This document shows positions 1 to 8,856 of a DNA stretch of 64,000 nucleotides, piece after piece; the stretch's first letter is position 1, and every line of letters starts with the position of its first letter. A program made the translations under genes and the position numbers. The stretch is from Rheinheimera soli (GTDB lineage: Bacteria > Pseudomonadota > Gammaproteobacteria > Enterobacterales > Alteromonadaceae), in assembly GCF_021290985.1 (NCBI RefSeq), contig NZ_JAJOYU010000002.1:124001-188000 (forward strand), written 5' to 3'. A model generated the notes under the pieces. That model made no database searches and was not told where the DNA came from. It saw nothing but the letters and a program-made list of their open reading frames with translations.

Positions 1-131
1 GTAACTTGTAAATCTTTACCGCGGCGCGCAGGCACAATGGCCTGTTCTTGGACCGGGGTCATATCACTGTAGCCACATTCTACAAGGGCGCGGAGTAAAT
101 CCGGGGCTAAATCTAAAGATGAAAATTGCAT
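1..131 (-). CDS. DEAD-box RNA helicase, N-terminal fragment (runs off the window)
   Basis: Only the first 43 codons are in the window; the gene continues beyond base 1. The translation begins MQFSSLDLAPDLL and carries the Q-motif pattern of DEAD-box helicases: an aromatic residue and a GY pair upstream of TPVQEQAI, then the start of motif I context (RRGKDLQV). The ATG at 131 has a good Shine-Dalgarno GAGGA about six bases upstream. Such proteins unwind short RNA duplexes using ATP during ribosome assembly or mRNA turnover. The subfamily (RhlE, DbpA or other) cannot be told from this fragment. Confidence 0.85.
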   Translation of the reverse strand, partial: MQFSSLDLAPDLLRALVECGYSDMTPVQEQAIVPARRGKDLQV

Positions 132-320
132 AAGAGTTCCTCTGTAGAATAGCTACAGTAAAAAATGAGGGCAGAATATACAGTATTTTAGCGGTAGAAG
201 AGACAATTCTTTGTGATTGAATGAATTTTACGCAGTTTTTCTGTAATGTTAGGCGACTAAGTCAGGTCGCTTTAGATTAAAAAGTGAAATGCTTATCTGC
301 TGCGACAAGCATCCTTCGTA

Positions 321-632
321 TTAACCTTCGTCGATGTCAAAGCCAAGTTCACGTGGCTTATGTTTACAAGCACGAGCAAGAATTTCTACATAGAAACTCT
401 CCAGCTCTTGTGCCACAGCAGCATCAATATGTTTATTGATTTCAGAGGTAAAAATCTTTTCAGCGACATCCACTGACGCACCAAAGCGACAGTCGAAAGT
501 CCAGTAATCCATACCAGCAGGCAGGGTCTTGCGACGCTCTCTGTTCAGGTATTTTTTAATATCATACTTAATGGAGTCCACCAAACGAGCAGGTTGCAGT
601 TTAGGGTGGGTTAACGCTATTGTCTTTCTCAT
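321..632 (-). CDS. DUF6172 family protein
   Basis: A 103-residue basic protein starting MRKTIALTHPK. It fits the DUF6172 family pattern: conserved N-terminal KT.ALTHPK, a central KKYLNRERRK stretch, a WTFDCRFG segment, and a FYVEILA motif near the end. Function is unknown. I placed the start at the internal ATG (632) and not further upstream, because TAGGA lies about eight bases before it and homologues begin there. The gene stands alone. A TAGAAT sequence resembling a -10 element lies some 40 bases upstream. Confidence 0.75.
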   Translation of the reverse strand: MRKTIALTHPKLQPARLVDSIKYDIKKYLNRERRKTLPAGMDYWTFDCRFGASVDVAEKIFTSEINKHIDAAVAQELESFYVEILARACKHKPRELGFDIDEG

Positions 633-735
633 CAAAATTCCTACAGATATGTACTGGTCAAGCTTATAAGCGCGCATTCTACATGGATGAGCACAAGACT
701 GCTATTTTCTGGCAAAATTTAACAGGCCAACCGCC

Positions 736-1179
736 CTACTTCCAGTATTCACTGATTTTTGTCACTTTGTCTTCATTAAACTCAAATACCGCCAGATGAT
801 TTTTCACCACGCCTTTATGTACCTCCTGCCGTTCAACTGCGATAGCGTTATAGCCAGGAATTTGGCTGATAATACGATAACGTGGCCCGGTTTTGTCGTA
901 CTTGCCCATAGCTAACAGCCTAAGCGTGTTGACATAGAGTTGTTCTTTGCTGTAGTTGCCGCCATAAGCATCGTGGCGATAGACAAAATCGTCGCTATAA
1001 AGCGCAAAAAGTTTATCCACATCAGCTTGGGCAGAACCTTTTAACATCACCTGATTTTGTGCTGTGGTAATTTCAACGACCTTGGCTTTTAACTCTTCGG
1101 CCGATAGTACTTTCAGCTGTACGGCACCAGCATTTGCAATGAATAAAAAGCAGAAACCAGCTAAGCATAATTTAGTCAT
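736..1179 (-). CDS. Secreted NTF2-like (SnoaL/DUF4440-type) protein
   Basis: A 147-residue protein with an N-terminal hydrophobic signal sequence (residues 1 to about 19, ending near ANAGA), so probably exported to the periplasm. The rest has the alternating helix-sheet pattern of the NTF2-like fold: a DKLFALYSDDFVYRH segment resembling the cone-shaped pocket entrance, then beta strands rich in V/I and a terminal EFNEDKVTKISEYW strand. A strong AAGGAGG sits before the ATG. Family members bind small ligands or act as minor enzymes. No substrate can be assigned. Confidence 0.65.
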   Translation of the reverse strand: MTKLCLAGFCFLFIANAGAVQLKVLSAEELKAKVVEITTAQNQVMLKGSAQADVDKLFALYSDDFVYRHDAYGGNYSKEQLYVNTLRLLAMGKYDKTGPRYRIISQIPGYNAIAVERQEVHKGVVKNHLAVFEFNEDKVTKISEYWK

Positions 1180-1283
1180 ATGTCCTCCTTGTTTCAGATG
1201 ACTACAGCCTATTAAAGCCAGGTGCGGCGCAGTGGTGGGATCAAAGGCAGAATAGTTGGGACAAGAGGTTATGGACAGCGGAT

Positions 1284-1323
1284 TAAAGCAGGTGCATCAG
1301 CGGCTATGCAACTGATGCACCTG
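1284..1323 (-). terminator. Intrinsic terminator-like hairpin of the DUF2383-type gene
   Basis: A perfect 12-bp stem, CAGGTGCATCAG (1289-1300) with CTGATGCACCTG (1312-1323), around an 11-base loop. On the minus strand the stem is followed by CTTTAA. It lies about 40 bases past the stop codon of the upstream gene at 1365. The T-tract is weak, so it may act as a 3' stabilising hairpin. Confidence 0.55.
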
Positions 1324-1364
1324 TGAGTGAACTGACTAGCAGAAGATAGTTGTCAGAATGAAGC

Positions 1365-1817
1365 TTATAGGCTGATGCTGCGTTTCAACGCCCGCATTTC
1401 ATCATGGCAGTCCTGCATAGTTGTCATAGATTGCAGCAGTGCCGCTTCATACTGCGGTGGTTGGTTATCTTTCAGCGCTATACGTAACTCTTCCAGCGTT
1501 TTATCTTCAACCTCTTCCAATTGGCTGATATAAGCGTGATCTGTATCTGAAGATAGAGCGCCTATTACTTTGGTGTAGACTTTTCTGACTTCAACAGAAA
1601 AAGCCGAGCCTTCTTCGCGTTTACAGTCTTCCAGCACGGCAAAGGGTTGTAAACGCTCTTTCACCATACGACGCGCAGTGAGCATACGGTCAAATAACTG
1701 CACCAGCCGTGGATCACGGACTTGCTCTTTCGCTTCAGTGTAAAATTCAATGCCGCTGTTTAATACCTGAATAATATCGGCTGCATGATTCACTCGAGGT
1801 GTATTTAACTGTGCCAT
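1365..1817 (-). CDS. DUF2383/PA2169-type four-helix-bundle protein
   Basis: A 150-residue, almost wholly helical and charged protein. Its pattern matches the DUF2383 (PA2169-like) four-helix bundle, which is ferritin-like in fold: NHAADIIQVLNSGIEFYTEA at the start, a middle helix LFDRMLTARRMVKERL, and a final helix with MTTMQDCHDEMRALK. Family members are usually tied to stress conditions, but no enzymatic role is established. The start at 1817 is preceded by AAGGAGA at good spacing; an in-frame upstream extension lacks one. The long upstream region and a strong 3' hairpin suggest a monocistronic unit. Confidence 0.7.
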   Translation of the reverse strand: MAQLNTPRVNHAADIIQVLNSGIEFYTEAKEQVRDPRLVQLFDRMLTARRMVKERLQPFAVLEDCKREEGSAFSVEVRKVYTKVIGALSSDTDHAYISQLEEVEDKTLEELRIALKDNQPPQYEAALLQSMTTMQDCHDEMRALKRSISL

Positions 1818-2159
1818 AGTAAGGTTCTCCTTGATAAGTAAAAACAGTAACGGTGACCTTGTGGTCAACCGGGGGATGAACTCGTCCGGGCAACAGGACA
1901 ATTAAACAGGTGCAGGTTACAGGCCAGACTGAGCAACAAGGAGGGGAATACAAAAAAACAAGAACTAAAGCATTGAATTCACTTACATAATTAAAAGTAA
2001 AACTCGTATAGCAGCATCACAAACTCTGGCACTTCGTACTCTTGCCAGCGGAATTAATTTCATACATTGCTGCAGAACCAGGTAATTTTTACCTCCCTGT
2101 TCTGGCCGGACAGTGGTTGATGTTCCAAAAAATCTGAGCAAACCTGAAATGAGCCGGCC
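1818..2159. other. Intergenic region of 342 bases
   Basis: This gap lies between the DUF2383-type gene and the MAPEG gene. It contains the leader and presumably the promoter of the former, and a small inverted repeat AGGTAA-TTT-TTACCT at 2080-2094. I found no convincing reading frame. A 68-residue minus-strand frame overlapping it is low in complexity and lacks family resemblance. Confidence 0.4.
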
Positions 2160-2579
2160 TTATTGCACCAGTGCTAAGATAAGTTTGACTGCCCAATAAA
2201 AACCCAGAACCAGTTGAACGGTAAAAAACACAAATCGAAGATTAACCGCCATCACATGAAGTGAGAGCAGATGTGCTAAGGATTGAGCTATTCGGGCAGC
2301 CAAAAATAAATAAGCCAGCGGATCCGTCACCGCAGTCTGCTCCGTAAGCAACGCGATGATAAACAAGCCACCAAAAACCGGAATACCTTCAATACAATTC
2401 GCGTGAGCTCGTGCCAGTCGCTGCAAAAATGGCGATAGATTGGAGTTATCAGGCTTAAATTCGTTGGCAGGAAACGTCTTCGCCAAAACCCACCACACAC
2501 GCATCACTTCCATCACTATAAGTAAAAACAGTGTCCATAAGACAAAACCCAACAAAGCAATCACTGTGGGACTATCCAT
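2160..2579 (-). CDS. MAPEG family membrane protein
   Basis: A 139-residue integral membrane protein with about four hydrophobic segments (near residues 5-26, 65-85, 90-105 and 112-135). The MAPEG signature is visible as RAHANCIEGIPVF (about residues 57-69), with conserved Arg, Asn, Glu and Pro. The family includes microsomal glutathione transferases and eicosanoid-metabolism proteins in eukaryotes. Bacterial members are inner-membrane proteins whose substrates are mostly unknown, and enzymatic activity here is not assured. Confidence 0.8.
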   Translation of the reverse strand: MDSPTVIALLGFVLWTLFLLIVMEVMRVWWVLAKTFPANEFKPDNSNLSPFLQRLARAHANCIEGIPVFGGLFIIALLTEQTAVTDPLAYLFLAARIAQSLAHLLSLHVMAVNLRFVFFTVQLVLGFYWAVKLILALVQ

Positions 2580-2689
2580 TTAAACTCCCTTTTTCAGATG
2601 TAGCGCACAAGACAAATCACCTTATCATCCGTTCAGCAGCATTGATACTGTAAGCTCTTTTTATGCTCTTAGAACAAACAGTGTGACTA

Positions 2690-3115
2690 CTAACGAACCG
2701 TATTCCGGAAAGCTTGCAGAAGAATAAAGGCCTCATTCGGGTTGGAAATATACAAAGCATCATTTAGCGGCAGCTCCAGATAATCACTGCGCCCGGCCTT
2801 TTCGTCTTCCGTAAGATCGCCTATATCCTTAAACCCCATTTTCCAGTCACTGAAACTGCGCGTCAGTATCGGTTCCCTGAATAAGGTAATGATTCCGCCG
2901 TGTCTTGGGTCATTTGATATTTTTTGATGTAATTCATCCACAAACTCAGCATTACCTTCCAGGACCTGCATAAAGTTTCCGTCTTGAAAAAGCAGCAGCC
3001 CGGTAATGCCTTTTTTCCCATTGGCTTCACGACTCTGTCTTAAAATATCTTGTATATCTGAGTAGGAGACCGACCTGACTGCTGAGCTTACATAGATTAA
3101 AGTAATCAATGCCAT
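2690..3115 (-). CDS. Stand-alone BLUF domain blue-light sensor
   Basis: A 141-residue protein that is essentially one BLUF domain plus a short C-terminal tail. The flavin-photochemistry residues are all visible: Tyr8 (LIYVS), Asn32 (REANGKKGITG), Gln50 (GNFMQVLEG) and Trp91-x-Met93 (SDWKMGF). Known BLUF proteins bind FAD and rearrange hydrogen bonds through this Tyr-Gln pair on blue light. Having no effector domain, it should act by protein-protein contact, like PixD or short BlrB-type proteins. The ATG at 3115 has GAGGA six bases upstream. No partner gene is adjacent. Confidence 0.92.
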   Translation of the reverse strand: MALITLIYVSSAVRSVSYSDIQDILRQSREANGKKGITGLLLFQDGNFMQVLEGNAEFVDELHQKISNDPRHGGIITLFREPILTRSFSDWKMGFKDIGDLTEDEKAGRSDYLELPLNDALYISNPNEAFILLQAFRNTVR

Positions 3116-3330
3116 AATGAATCCTCAGTAAGTGGAGCACTATTTTTATCCTAATTTAGCATCAGGATCCATAGGGGGTCGGCGTTCTGACCAGTGCTGT
3201 TTGCTGGCAGATGAGTCAAAGAGTTTATCTGCTTTGATGCAGTATACCGGGCCCAAACTCGTGTCGATGCAACACTATTTCAACAGGTTTTTCTGACATC
3301 ACTCAAATAAAGGTCAGCAACCTCTAGCCG

Positions 3331-3663
3331 TTAATGACTCACTGCCTTAGAAAACACTTGCATAACTACTACTCCAGCAATGATCAGTGCTATGCCAATT
3401 AAGGCGGGAAGGTCGAGTTTCTGGCCGAATAAAAACCAGGATATGGTGGTGATCAATACGATGCCTACACCAGACCACACTGCATAGGCTATGCCTACAG
3501 GTATCACTTTTAAGGTGAGCGAAAGGAAATAAAAGGCTACAACAAAACCCACGACCACCAGCACTGAAGGCCAGAACCTGGTAAAACCTTCACTGGCTTT
3601 AAGCGATGAAGTGGCAATGGTTTCAGCCACTATGGCTGTTGCTAAAAATAACCAGTGTTTCAT
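3331..3663 (-). CDS. Small multidrug resistance (SMR) efflux protein, EmrE/QacE type
   Basis: A 110-residue protein with four transmembrane helices, the normal length for SMR transporters. The membrane-embedded glutamate that couples proton and drug exchange is in helix 1 ([15 protein letters not shown], about residue 14). The family motif AYAVWSGVG follows in the loop and helix 3. It works as an antiparallel dimer in the inner membrane, exporting lipophilic cations by proton exchange. The ATG at 3663 is preceded by AAAGG seven bases away; an upstream TTG gives a two-residue extension but is less likely. Confidence 0.9.
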   Translation of the reverse strand: MKHWLFLATAIVAETIATSSLKASEGFTRFWPSVLVVVGFVVAFYFLSLTLKVIPVGIAYAVWSGVGIVLITTISWFLFGQKLDLPALIGIALIIAGVVVMQVFSKAVSH

Positions 3664-3713
3664 AGACAAGCCTTTGATTGAGATACTTTTAGACTAGATG
3701 GGAGTTAAACAGC

Positions 3714-4487
3714 TTACTTCATAGTCACCACATCGTACGCCAGCAGTTGCGGCAGACGTTGTTGTAACTGGGTTTCGATTTGATCAAGCTCGGTCAGTCG
3801 CTGGCAAAACAACACTGATTTTTGCTCAAGCTCGTCGGCTTTTAAATCCAGGCCAGTGTTAATTTTTGCCAATAATTCATCGGCGGGTTGCCAGTTCTGG
3901 CTTTCAGTACGCTCAAAATTATCTTCGCTCTGGCGCAGAGCATCACGCAGCGCGTCCCATACTGCGCCTACAGTGTATTTGGCAAGATCCTTCAGTTGCG
4001 TCTTTAATTCACCATGTAAAAAGGCGTCCAGCTCGTTCAGGCTTTGAGGGGCAAGATAAAAATGTTCGCCGCTTCGGACAAAACGTGAAGTCAGCTGATA
4101 TGTGGTTTCGCGGATCAGTGCCTGCCATTCCTGCTGCTGAGAACTATTGCCAATACCCACCAGCATGTTTTCTATAGCAGTTAAGCCAAGTTCCACACTA
4201 TCTACAGCTATGCTGACCAACTCAGGCACAAATTTACGCAAGCCTTGAGCATACTGACGCACCAGTTCCTGCTCTGCCGGGTTTAAGGTGATCCATTCAC
4301 CACGAATAAATAAGTCCTGATCATTATTAATCTGGAATACAGTGCGGTTGGTGGTCTGAATACGAATTTGCTCTGGGGAAATTAAGATACCATGGCGAAA
4401 TGCCATATTGCACTGGTTTGCAAAGCCCGGCCAACTGCAGAACATAAGTAACAGGATCAGAATAAAACGCAAAGTATCAACTCTCAT
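3714..4487 (-). CDS. DUF2884 (YggN-like) exported protein
   Basis: A 257-residue protein with an N-terminal signal sequence (hydrophobic run to about residue 23, then FANQCNMAFRHG). The mature part matches the YggN/DUF2884 pattern: an early cysteine, SPEQIRI, a FIRGEWITLNPAEQELVRQY segment, a long amphipathic helix LVSIAVDSVELGLTAIENML, and a C-terminal coiled helix with a cysteine (SVLFCQRL). Function is unknown; it is presumably periplasmic. The annotated ATG lacks a strong Shine-Dalgarno, and a TTG nine bases upstream is the alternative. Confidence 0.75.
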   Translation of the reverse strand: MRVDTLRFILILLLMFCSWPGFANQCNMAFRHGILISPEQIRIQTTNRTVFQINNDQDLFIRGEWITLNPAEQELVRQYAQGLRKFVPELVSIAVDSVELGLTAIENMLVGIGNSSQQQEWQALIRETTYQLTSRFVRSGEHFYLAPQSLNELDAFLHGELKTQLKDLAKYTVGAVWDALRDALRQSEDNFERTESQNWQPADELLAKINTGLDLKADELEQKSVLFCQRLTELDQIETQLQQRLPQLLAYDVVTMK

Positions 4488-4730
4488 TCGGGACAATGCT
4501 CAAGGCAATTGAGGCTAGCTTAGGTGAAAAACACAATCAGATCATCAGGAAGTAACGCATTGCGGTGGTCTTTCATCGAAAAGCTCTGAAACCACAGCTT
4601 GGTCAGCAGCCAACTTTTGCAGAACAAGGCTGGCTTCGGTACTGGTTTAAACAGCAAGGCGGCGTGAATAAACCACGCCCCTGCGCTTTTGCTGTGCGGC
4701 AACTCGGGTCAGTTTGACCAAAGAGATTTT

Positions 4731-5243
4731 TTACTCGTCACTAAACCGCACTAAACGTACATACAAACGCACAATTTTTTCTTTTGTATTGTTTTTGCCG
4801 CTATACATGGCAATGGCCCAGGCTCGATCAGGCTCATTCACTACTGTAGTGCCGGTCCACATATTTTCACTGTTACTGGCCGGAAAAGCCGTCAGATTAA
4901 TTGCAGGGTCTACACAGCTGCGTTCAATTAAGGTCAGTACCTCTTTGGCATTAGGTAAACGCCAAGTGCTGAATCCGGCCAAAGTACTACGTTTAGACTC
5001 GGTTAAAGCTTCAGGCCAGTCGAGTTGCTGGGCTGTGCCAGTGCAACTGCGGCTGGAACTGTCCCAGCTTTGCCCAACCAGACAACGGGACCACATCAAC
5101 TTAGTCGTAGTATCCAACACAGTACCGTCTGTATTGAGCTGAAAACTACTGATAGGTTTAGTGGTCGTGATATCGGTGTAGCACACCTGCGCTGCCTGAA
5201 CAGGCAACGCAAACATCAGCATTAAACAGAAATATTTTGACAT
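4731..5243 (-). CDS. Secreted DUF1566 (Lcl C-terminal domain) protein
   Basis: A 170-residue protein with a signal peptide (residues 1-18, ending VQAAQ). It is otherwise a single DUF1566 domain: DTTTKLMWSRC, the STWRLPNAKEVLTLIERS core, an MWTGTTVV segment and a final VRLYVRLVR strand. DUF1566 domains are fold relatives of C-type-lectin-like FGE/SUMF modules and occur on bacterial surface proteins, including the Legionella collagen-like protein Lcl. It lies directly downstream of a larger DUF1566 lipoprotein in the same orientation (9-base gap), so the two are probably co-transcribed. Confidence 0.8.
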   Translation of the reverse strand: MSKYFCLMLMFALPVQAAQVCYTDITTTKPISSFQLNTDGTVLDTTTKLMWSRCLVGQSWDSSSRSCTGTAQQLDWPEALTESKRSTLAGFSTWRLPNAKEVLTLIERSCVDPAINLTAFPASNSENMWTGTTVVNEPDRAWAIAMYSGKNNTKEKIVRLYVRLVRFSDE

Positions 5244-5252
5244 AAAATTCCC

Positions 5253-6929
5253 TTATGGCGAGCGCACAAGGCGCACATAACCCAACTGATTTTGCTGTTT
5301 AGGCAAGGTATTGTCATTGCCATTACGGATATCAAATACCCAGGCTGAAACCCCACCACCACCTTCTGCGCTACTTTGGGTCGTCCAGTAGAACATATTG
5401 TTCTGCACAGCAGAATCAGGTTCAAAACGGAAAAACGCCGGGTCTAATAAGTGGTTTTCGCCAACACGGCCGAAATCGGCGATAGACATCAATTCTTCCA
5501 GGGTAGGTAAACGCCAGTTTGCACCACCGCAATAGGCGGTTTCATTTACCTCTTCAACATAGACCTCTAAGCCGCAGTTTTCTGCACTAGGGCAAGAACT
5601 TAAAGCCGGTGCAGGCACTCCTGCTTCGTCACCATTGCCAGCATTACTATTTACAAAACTGTATCTGTTATTGGCAGCTCTTAAGGTGCTAGCCGGAGGA
5701 ACTGCAATCACAGGTTCTTTTAATTCCCAAATCAAGCCTGTGACATTGTCACGAATACAGGAAAAATCATTTGCCGTATCTGCCAGTTCATCGCCAAACT
5801 GGTCCAGCTTGGTAAAATCAAAGGCCTTTTCACCTTTACCAATTTTGCGTAAATACTGCACTACGCTGTCGCGACCACCATCAGCGTCCTGACGTGGGTA
5901 AGTCTCATCACCACAGGGGATCACGCCGGAAATGTCGTAGCAGTTCAACACGCCAGTATCAGGTAAATCACCCAATACAGCATTACTGACAGTCACCAGC
6001 ATGGTGTCAGTAGCCGTTTGGTTATTACTGTCTGTTACCGTTAACTGCAATTCCAGCTGACTGGTGCCCGAAATATCAGGGGCGATAAAAGAAGCCTGGC
6101 AAGAGGTTGGATTGACCAAAACCAAAGCCTGGCCTTTCAACTGGCTCCAACGGCAACTGAAGCTGCCTGTCACTGTGCGGGTGCCACTGCCATCCAGTTG
6201 CACTTCGGCAAATTCACGTACCTGTTGATCAGGCCCGGCGTCGGCAACAATTTGTTGAGTGCTGGCTCTGACCGGCACTTTGATACTGCCCTGCCCTGTT
6301 GCACCTTCATCATCGGTAATAGTCAGCATAAGCTCTACATCAGTTTGGCTGGCAACCAGAGGTGCGACAAAGCTGACTGTGGCTGTATTGACTCCACTGA
6401 GCGCTACTGCAGGGCCAGCAGCCTGAGTCCACAGATAGGTAACAATACGACCGTCTGCATCTAAATCATACGACGATGCCGCACTTACTGTTGCGGTTAA
6501 GCCCTGAGCGACTGGTAATATAGCGGGTTGAGTAATTTGCAGTACGGCAACAGGCGCCTGATTTTTCGCCACGACTCTAACCTGCACTTCGTCGGTCAGA
6601 TTTTGCCCCGTTGGTGTAGTGTAAGTGACCTGAAATACTAAAATGCTGTCAGCTTTTACGGCAGGTGCCGTCAGGGTCACAGAGGCTGTAGTTGCAGGTA
6701 TACCAGTGACAGTAATTCCGGATAATTGACGCCAGGCGAAAGTCCCTCCTACGGGGTCTCCCACCGCATTTAATGTAAAGCTGTTGGTTTCATCAACAGT
6801 CTGATTAACTCCGGCATTCACGCTGGAAGCCGAACCACCTGTGTCTGAATCATCACCGCCACCACCGCCACATCCCAGCAACGCAGTGCTCAGCAAAAGT
6901 AAAATAAACCATCGTTGTGTTCGGATCAT
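5253..6929 (-). CDS. Lipoprotein with PKD/Ig-like repeats and C-terminal DUF1566 domain
   Basis: A 558-residue lipoprotein. The signal ends in a lipobox LLGC with the acylated Cys at residue 20, followed by a glycine-rich linker with no Asp at +2, so the outer membrane is its likely place. Residues of about 30-340 contain three PKD/Ig-like modules, seen from repeats such as SYDLDADGRIVTYLWTQ and TITDDEGATGQG. The last 180 residues form a DUF1566 domain (NVTGLIWELK, NWRLPTLEELMSI, YVRLVRSP). The start at 6929 gives a proper lipoprotein signal; a longer in-frame reading to 7007 puts 26 residues before it and is unlikely. It is probably a surface adhesin or binding protein. Confidence 0.8.
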   Translation of the reverse strand: MIRTQRWFILLLLSTALLGCGGGGGDDSDTGGSASSVNAGVNQTVDETNSFTLNAVGDPVGGTFAWRQLSGITVTGIPATTASVTLTAPAVKADSILVFQVTYTTPTGQNLTDEVQVRVVAKNQAPVAVLQITQPAILPVAQGLTATVSAASSYDLDADGRIVTYLWTQAAGPAVALSGVNTATVSFVAPLVASQTDVELMLTITDDEGATGQGSIKVPVRASTQQIVADAGPDQQVREFAEVQLDGSGTRTVTGSFSCRWSQLKGQALVLVNPTSCQASFIAPDISGTSQLELQLTVTDSNNQTATDTMLVTVSNAVLGDLPDTGVLNCYDISGVIPCGDETYPRQDADGGRDSVVQYLRKIGKGEKAFDFTKLDQFGDELADTANDFSCIRDNVTGLIWELKEPVIAVPPASTLRAANNRYSFVNSNAGNGDEAGVPAPALSSCPSAENCGLEVYVEEVNETAYCGGANWRLPTLEELMSIADFGRVGENHLLDPAFFRFEPDSAVQNNMFYWTTQSSAEGGGGVSAWVFDIRNGNDNTLPKQQNQLGYVRLVRSP

Positions 6930-7080
6930 TGTGTTTATTCCATCGCATGCAGCGATGACGCTGCCAGTCAGCGCCCGTCGCAACAAAAATTTGACGTCAG
7001 AAGTCATTCAGAGAAAACAAAGCAAAAGGCAGGCCAGTTTTGTAGGAAAAAGCGACAAGACTGGTATCAGGAGCTGGCCG

Positions 7081-8763
7081 TTATAGGGATTCGACGACCA
7101 CACCTTGTTCGGACAATCGTATGCGGGACGCTCCATACTCTTTTTTAGTTCTTAACACTTCATTGCCAAAACTGCTTTCCACACCGGCAAAAAGTTGCTG
7201 TGTCACTTCGATACAAACAGATAACAATAACTGCCGTCTTTGCTCTTCCAGCTGTTTAATATCCGCAATAAAAGCCGAAGCAATACTGCGATGTTCTTCA
7301 AATTCTTCGACCATAGCAGCCATTTGTTCTTGCACTGCCGGCGATTTATCCATCTGTTTAAGCTGGTCTACGTGCTGTTTCACCAGTTCCATTTCAGCTT
7401 TTAAACCCACTAAACTGGCGCGTAACACATTTTGCTTTTCAATCAATGGGTCCATTTGCTTGTTCAGCGTTATCTGTAACAAACTGCCGGACGGAGCCCC
7501 AAGATTACCGCAGCGCAAGCCATTTCCCAGATAATAACGACCACCGACAATTTTTCCATTGGCTTTTTCTTCAGTACCAGCCAATACCGAATCCGCTTCA
7601 ACCTGACAATGCAGCAATTGTTTGGCCACCGTCAGACGACCTTCGCATTTGATGCTGGCATATTGCGCCAAAGTGCAGTGTACGTTGCCTTTGGCTCGCA
7701 CTTGCGTACTCAGCACAGTATCTGCACCCACTTCGCTGACCTGATGGCCAATGATGGCACCGCCTATGGTGATATCACCACCGGACTCAATCAGTTCGCC
7801 TTCAAAGATACCTTTGACAAACACATTGCCGCCAGCAATCACTTTCATCGCTTCAGCGACATCGCCGTTAATAACCACAGCGCCTTTAAAAATAATATGA
7901 CCCGAACCTGCATCTACTTTATTAATGACAAAAACTTCGTCCACAGCAACGCAGTTATCCAGTAAACGTGGCATGCCGTCACGACTGGCTACTAATAAAT
8001 CAGGGTTATCAGCAGACACGGCAGAACCTTCTGCTGTGCCCCAGGGTAATTGTTGACCATCAAGCGCAGACAAACGAGTGCCAGTAACAGTCATCCCCTC
8101 TTTGCCTTTTGTTGGAGGATGACGACGCATCAGCGCTTCACCGGTTTTCACCGAAGCAATAGCACCAAAGTCGCGTAAATCTACCTTGCCTTCAGAACGG
8201 GCTATAGGTTGTTTGCTGCGGTTGGACATGTCGCGGATCAATAGCTCGAATACAGAATCACGGCCTGGCGTCGGTAATTTGCCTGCCGCTATTTCGGCGC
8301 TGATTTTGCTACCAGGTTCTGCCCGGCTGGCCTGAGCCACTAACTGAAGAATTTGTTCTTTCTGGAAACCAAAAACTATACCTGCTTCTTGTCCGGCCTT
8401 GACAGCCTCGTTGGCAGAAACAGGATTACCGCCGTATGCAGCAGTGATTTCTGCAGTAGCGAGCATAGCGTCGCTGCTGATTTCTACTTTTAATTGGGCG
8501 TGTATACGTTCAGCAACTTTGTATTTTAATACATGGCCTTCGGCCTGCAGCTGTTGTTTGATTTTTTGCTGGATTTGCTGGTATTCCAGCAACAGATTTT
8601 TGATCTGGTCCTGCAGCAGCAAACAACGGCCATAGCCCGCTTGCTGCAATTGCGCTTTTAACAAGTCAGCAGTCAGATTTGTCTGAGTGACGGGCATGTG
8701 AATAAAGACTAAATCGTCTTTGAGGCTGAATTGACACGCTAACACGTTTACTGTCACAAGCAA
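7081..8763 (-). CDS. DUF342 / FapA family protein
   Basis: A 560-residue cytoplasmic protein with the DUF342 arrangement. There is an N-terminal mixed region, a core with RHPPTKGKEGMTVTG and then DGMPRLL. The beta-helix-like repeat that follows has regular valine/isoleucine and glycine spacing (KGAVVINGDVAEAMKVIAGG, then IESGGDITIGGAIIG). A C-terminal coiled coil spans about residues 425-510. DUF342 proteins resemble polymer-forming bactofilin-like beta helices; the cellular role is not settled, although some link to motility or envelope organisation. The 5' end is uncertain: the open frame starts at a TTG, with a GTG two codons in and the first ATG at about residue 23. Confidence 0.75.
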   Translation of the reverse strand: MLVTVNVLACQFSLKDDLVFIHMPVTQTNLTADLLKAQLQQAGYGRCLLLQDQIKNLLLEYQQIQQKIKQQLQAEGHVLKYKVAERIHAQLKVEISSDAMLATAEITAAYGGNPVSANEAVKAGQEAGIVFGFQKEQILQLVAQASRAEPGSKISAEIAAGKLPTPGRDSVFELLIRDMSNRSKQPIARSEGKVDLRDFGAIASVKTGEALMRRHPPTKGKEGMTVTGTRLSALDGQQLPWGTAEGSAVSADNPDLLVASRDGMPRLLDNCVAVDEVFVINKVDAGSGHIIFKGAVVINGDVAEAMKVIAGGNVFVKGIFEGELIESGGDITIGGAIIGHQVSEVGADTVLSTQVRAKGNVHCTLAQYASIKCEGRLTVAKQLLHCQVEADSVLAGTEEKANGKIVGGRYYLGNGLRCGNLGAPSGSLLQITLNKQMDPLIEKQNVLRASLVGLKAEMELVKQHVDQLKQMDKSPAVQEQMAAMVEEFEEHRSIASAFIADIKQLEEQRRQLLLSVCIEVTQQLFAGVESSFGNEVLRTKKEYGASRIRLSEQGVVVESL

Positions 8764-8856
8764 TTACCACTTTATAGAGCAAGCCGCCACTACAACAAAT
8801 TCATCAGGCATGAGAACTATCTATGCCCGGATTCAGGATTTGTGCCTAATAACTAT

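Noticed and set aside
253-270. GCGAC/GTCGC small inverted repeat
   Set aside because: Five-bp stem without gene-linked position or T-tract; likely chance.
674-687. GCATTCTACATGGA, repeated exactly at 49444-49457, both upstream of minus-strand genes (DUF6172 gene and glyA)
   Set aside because: A shared 14-mer is expected by chance several times in 64 kb. The TAGAAT within it may be a -10 element in both, but no matching -35 was found.
1747-1953. A 68-residue minus-strand frame upstream of and overlapping the DUF2383-type gene
   Set aside because: Cysteine- and proline-rich, overlaps the coding start in another frame, and has no family resemblance.
4520-4702. A 60-residue minus-strand open frame in the gap between the YggN-like and DUF1566 genes
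   Set aside because: No ribosome site, no recognisable pattern and unusual composition; treated as chance.
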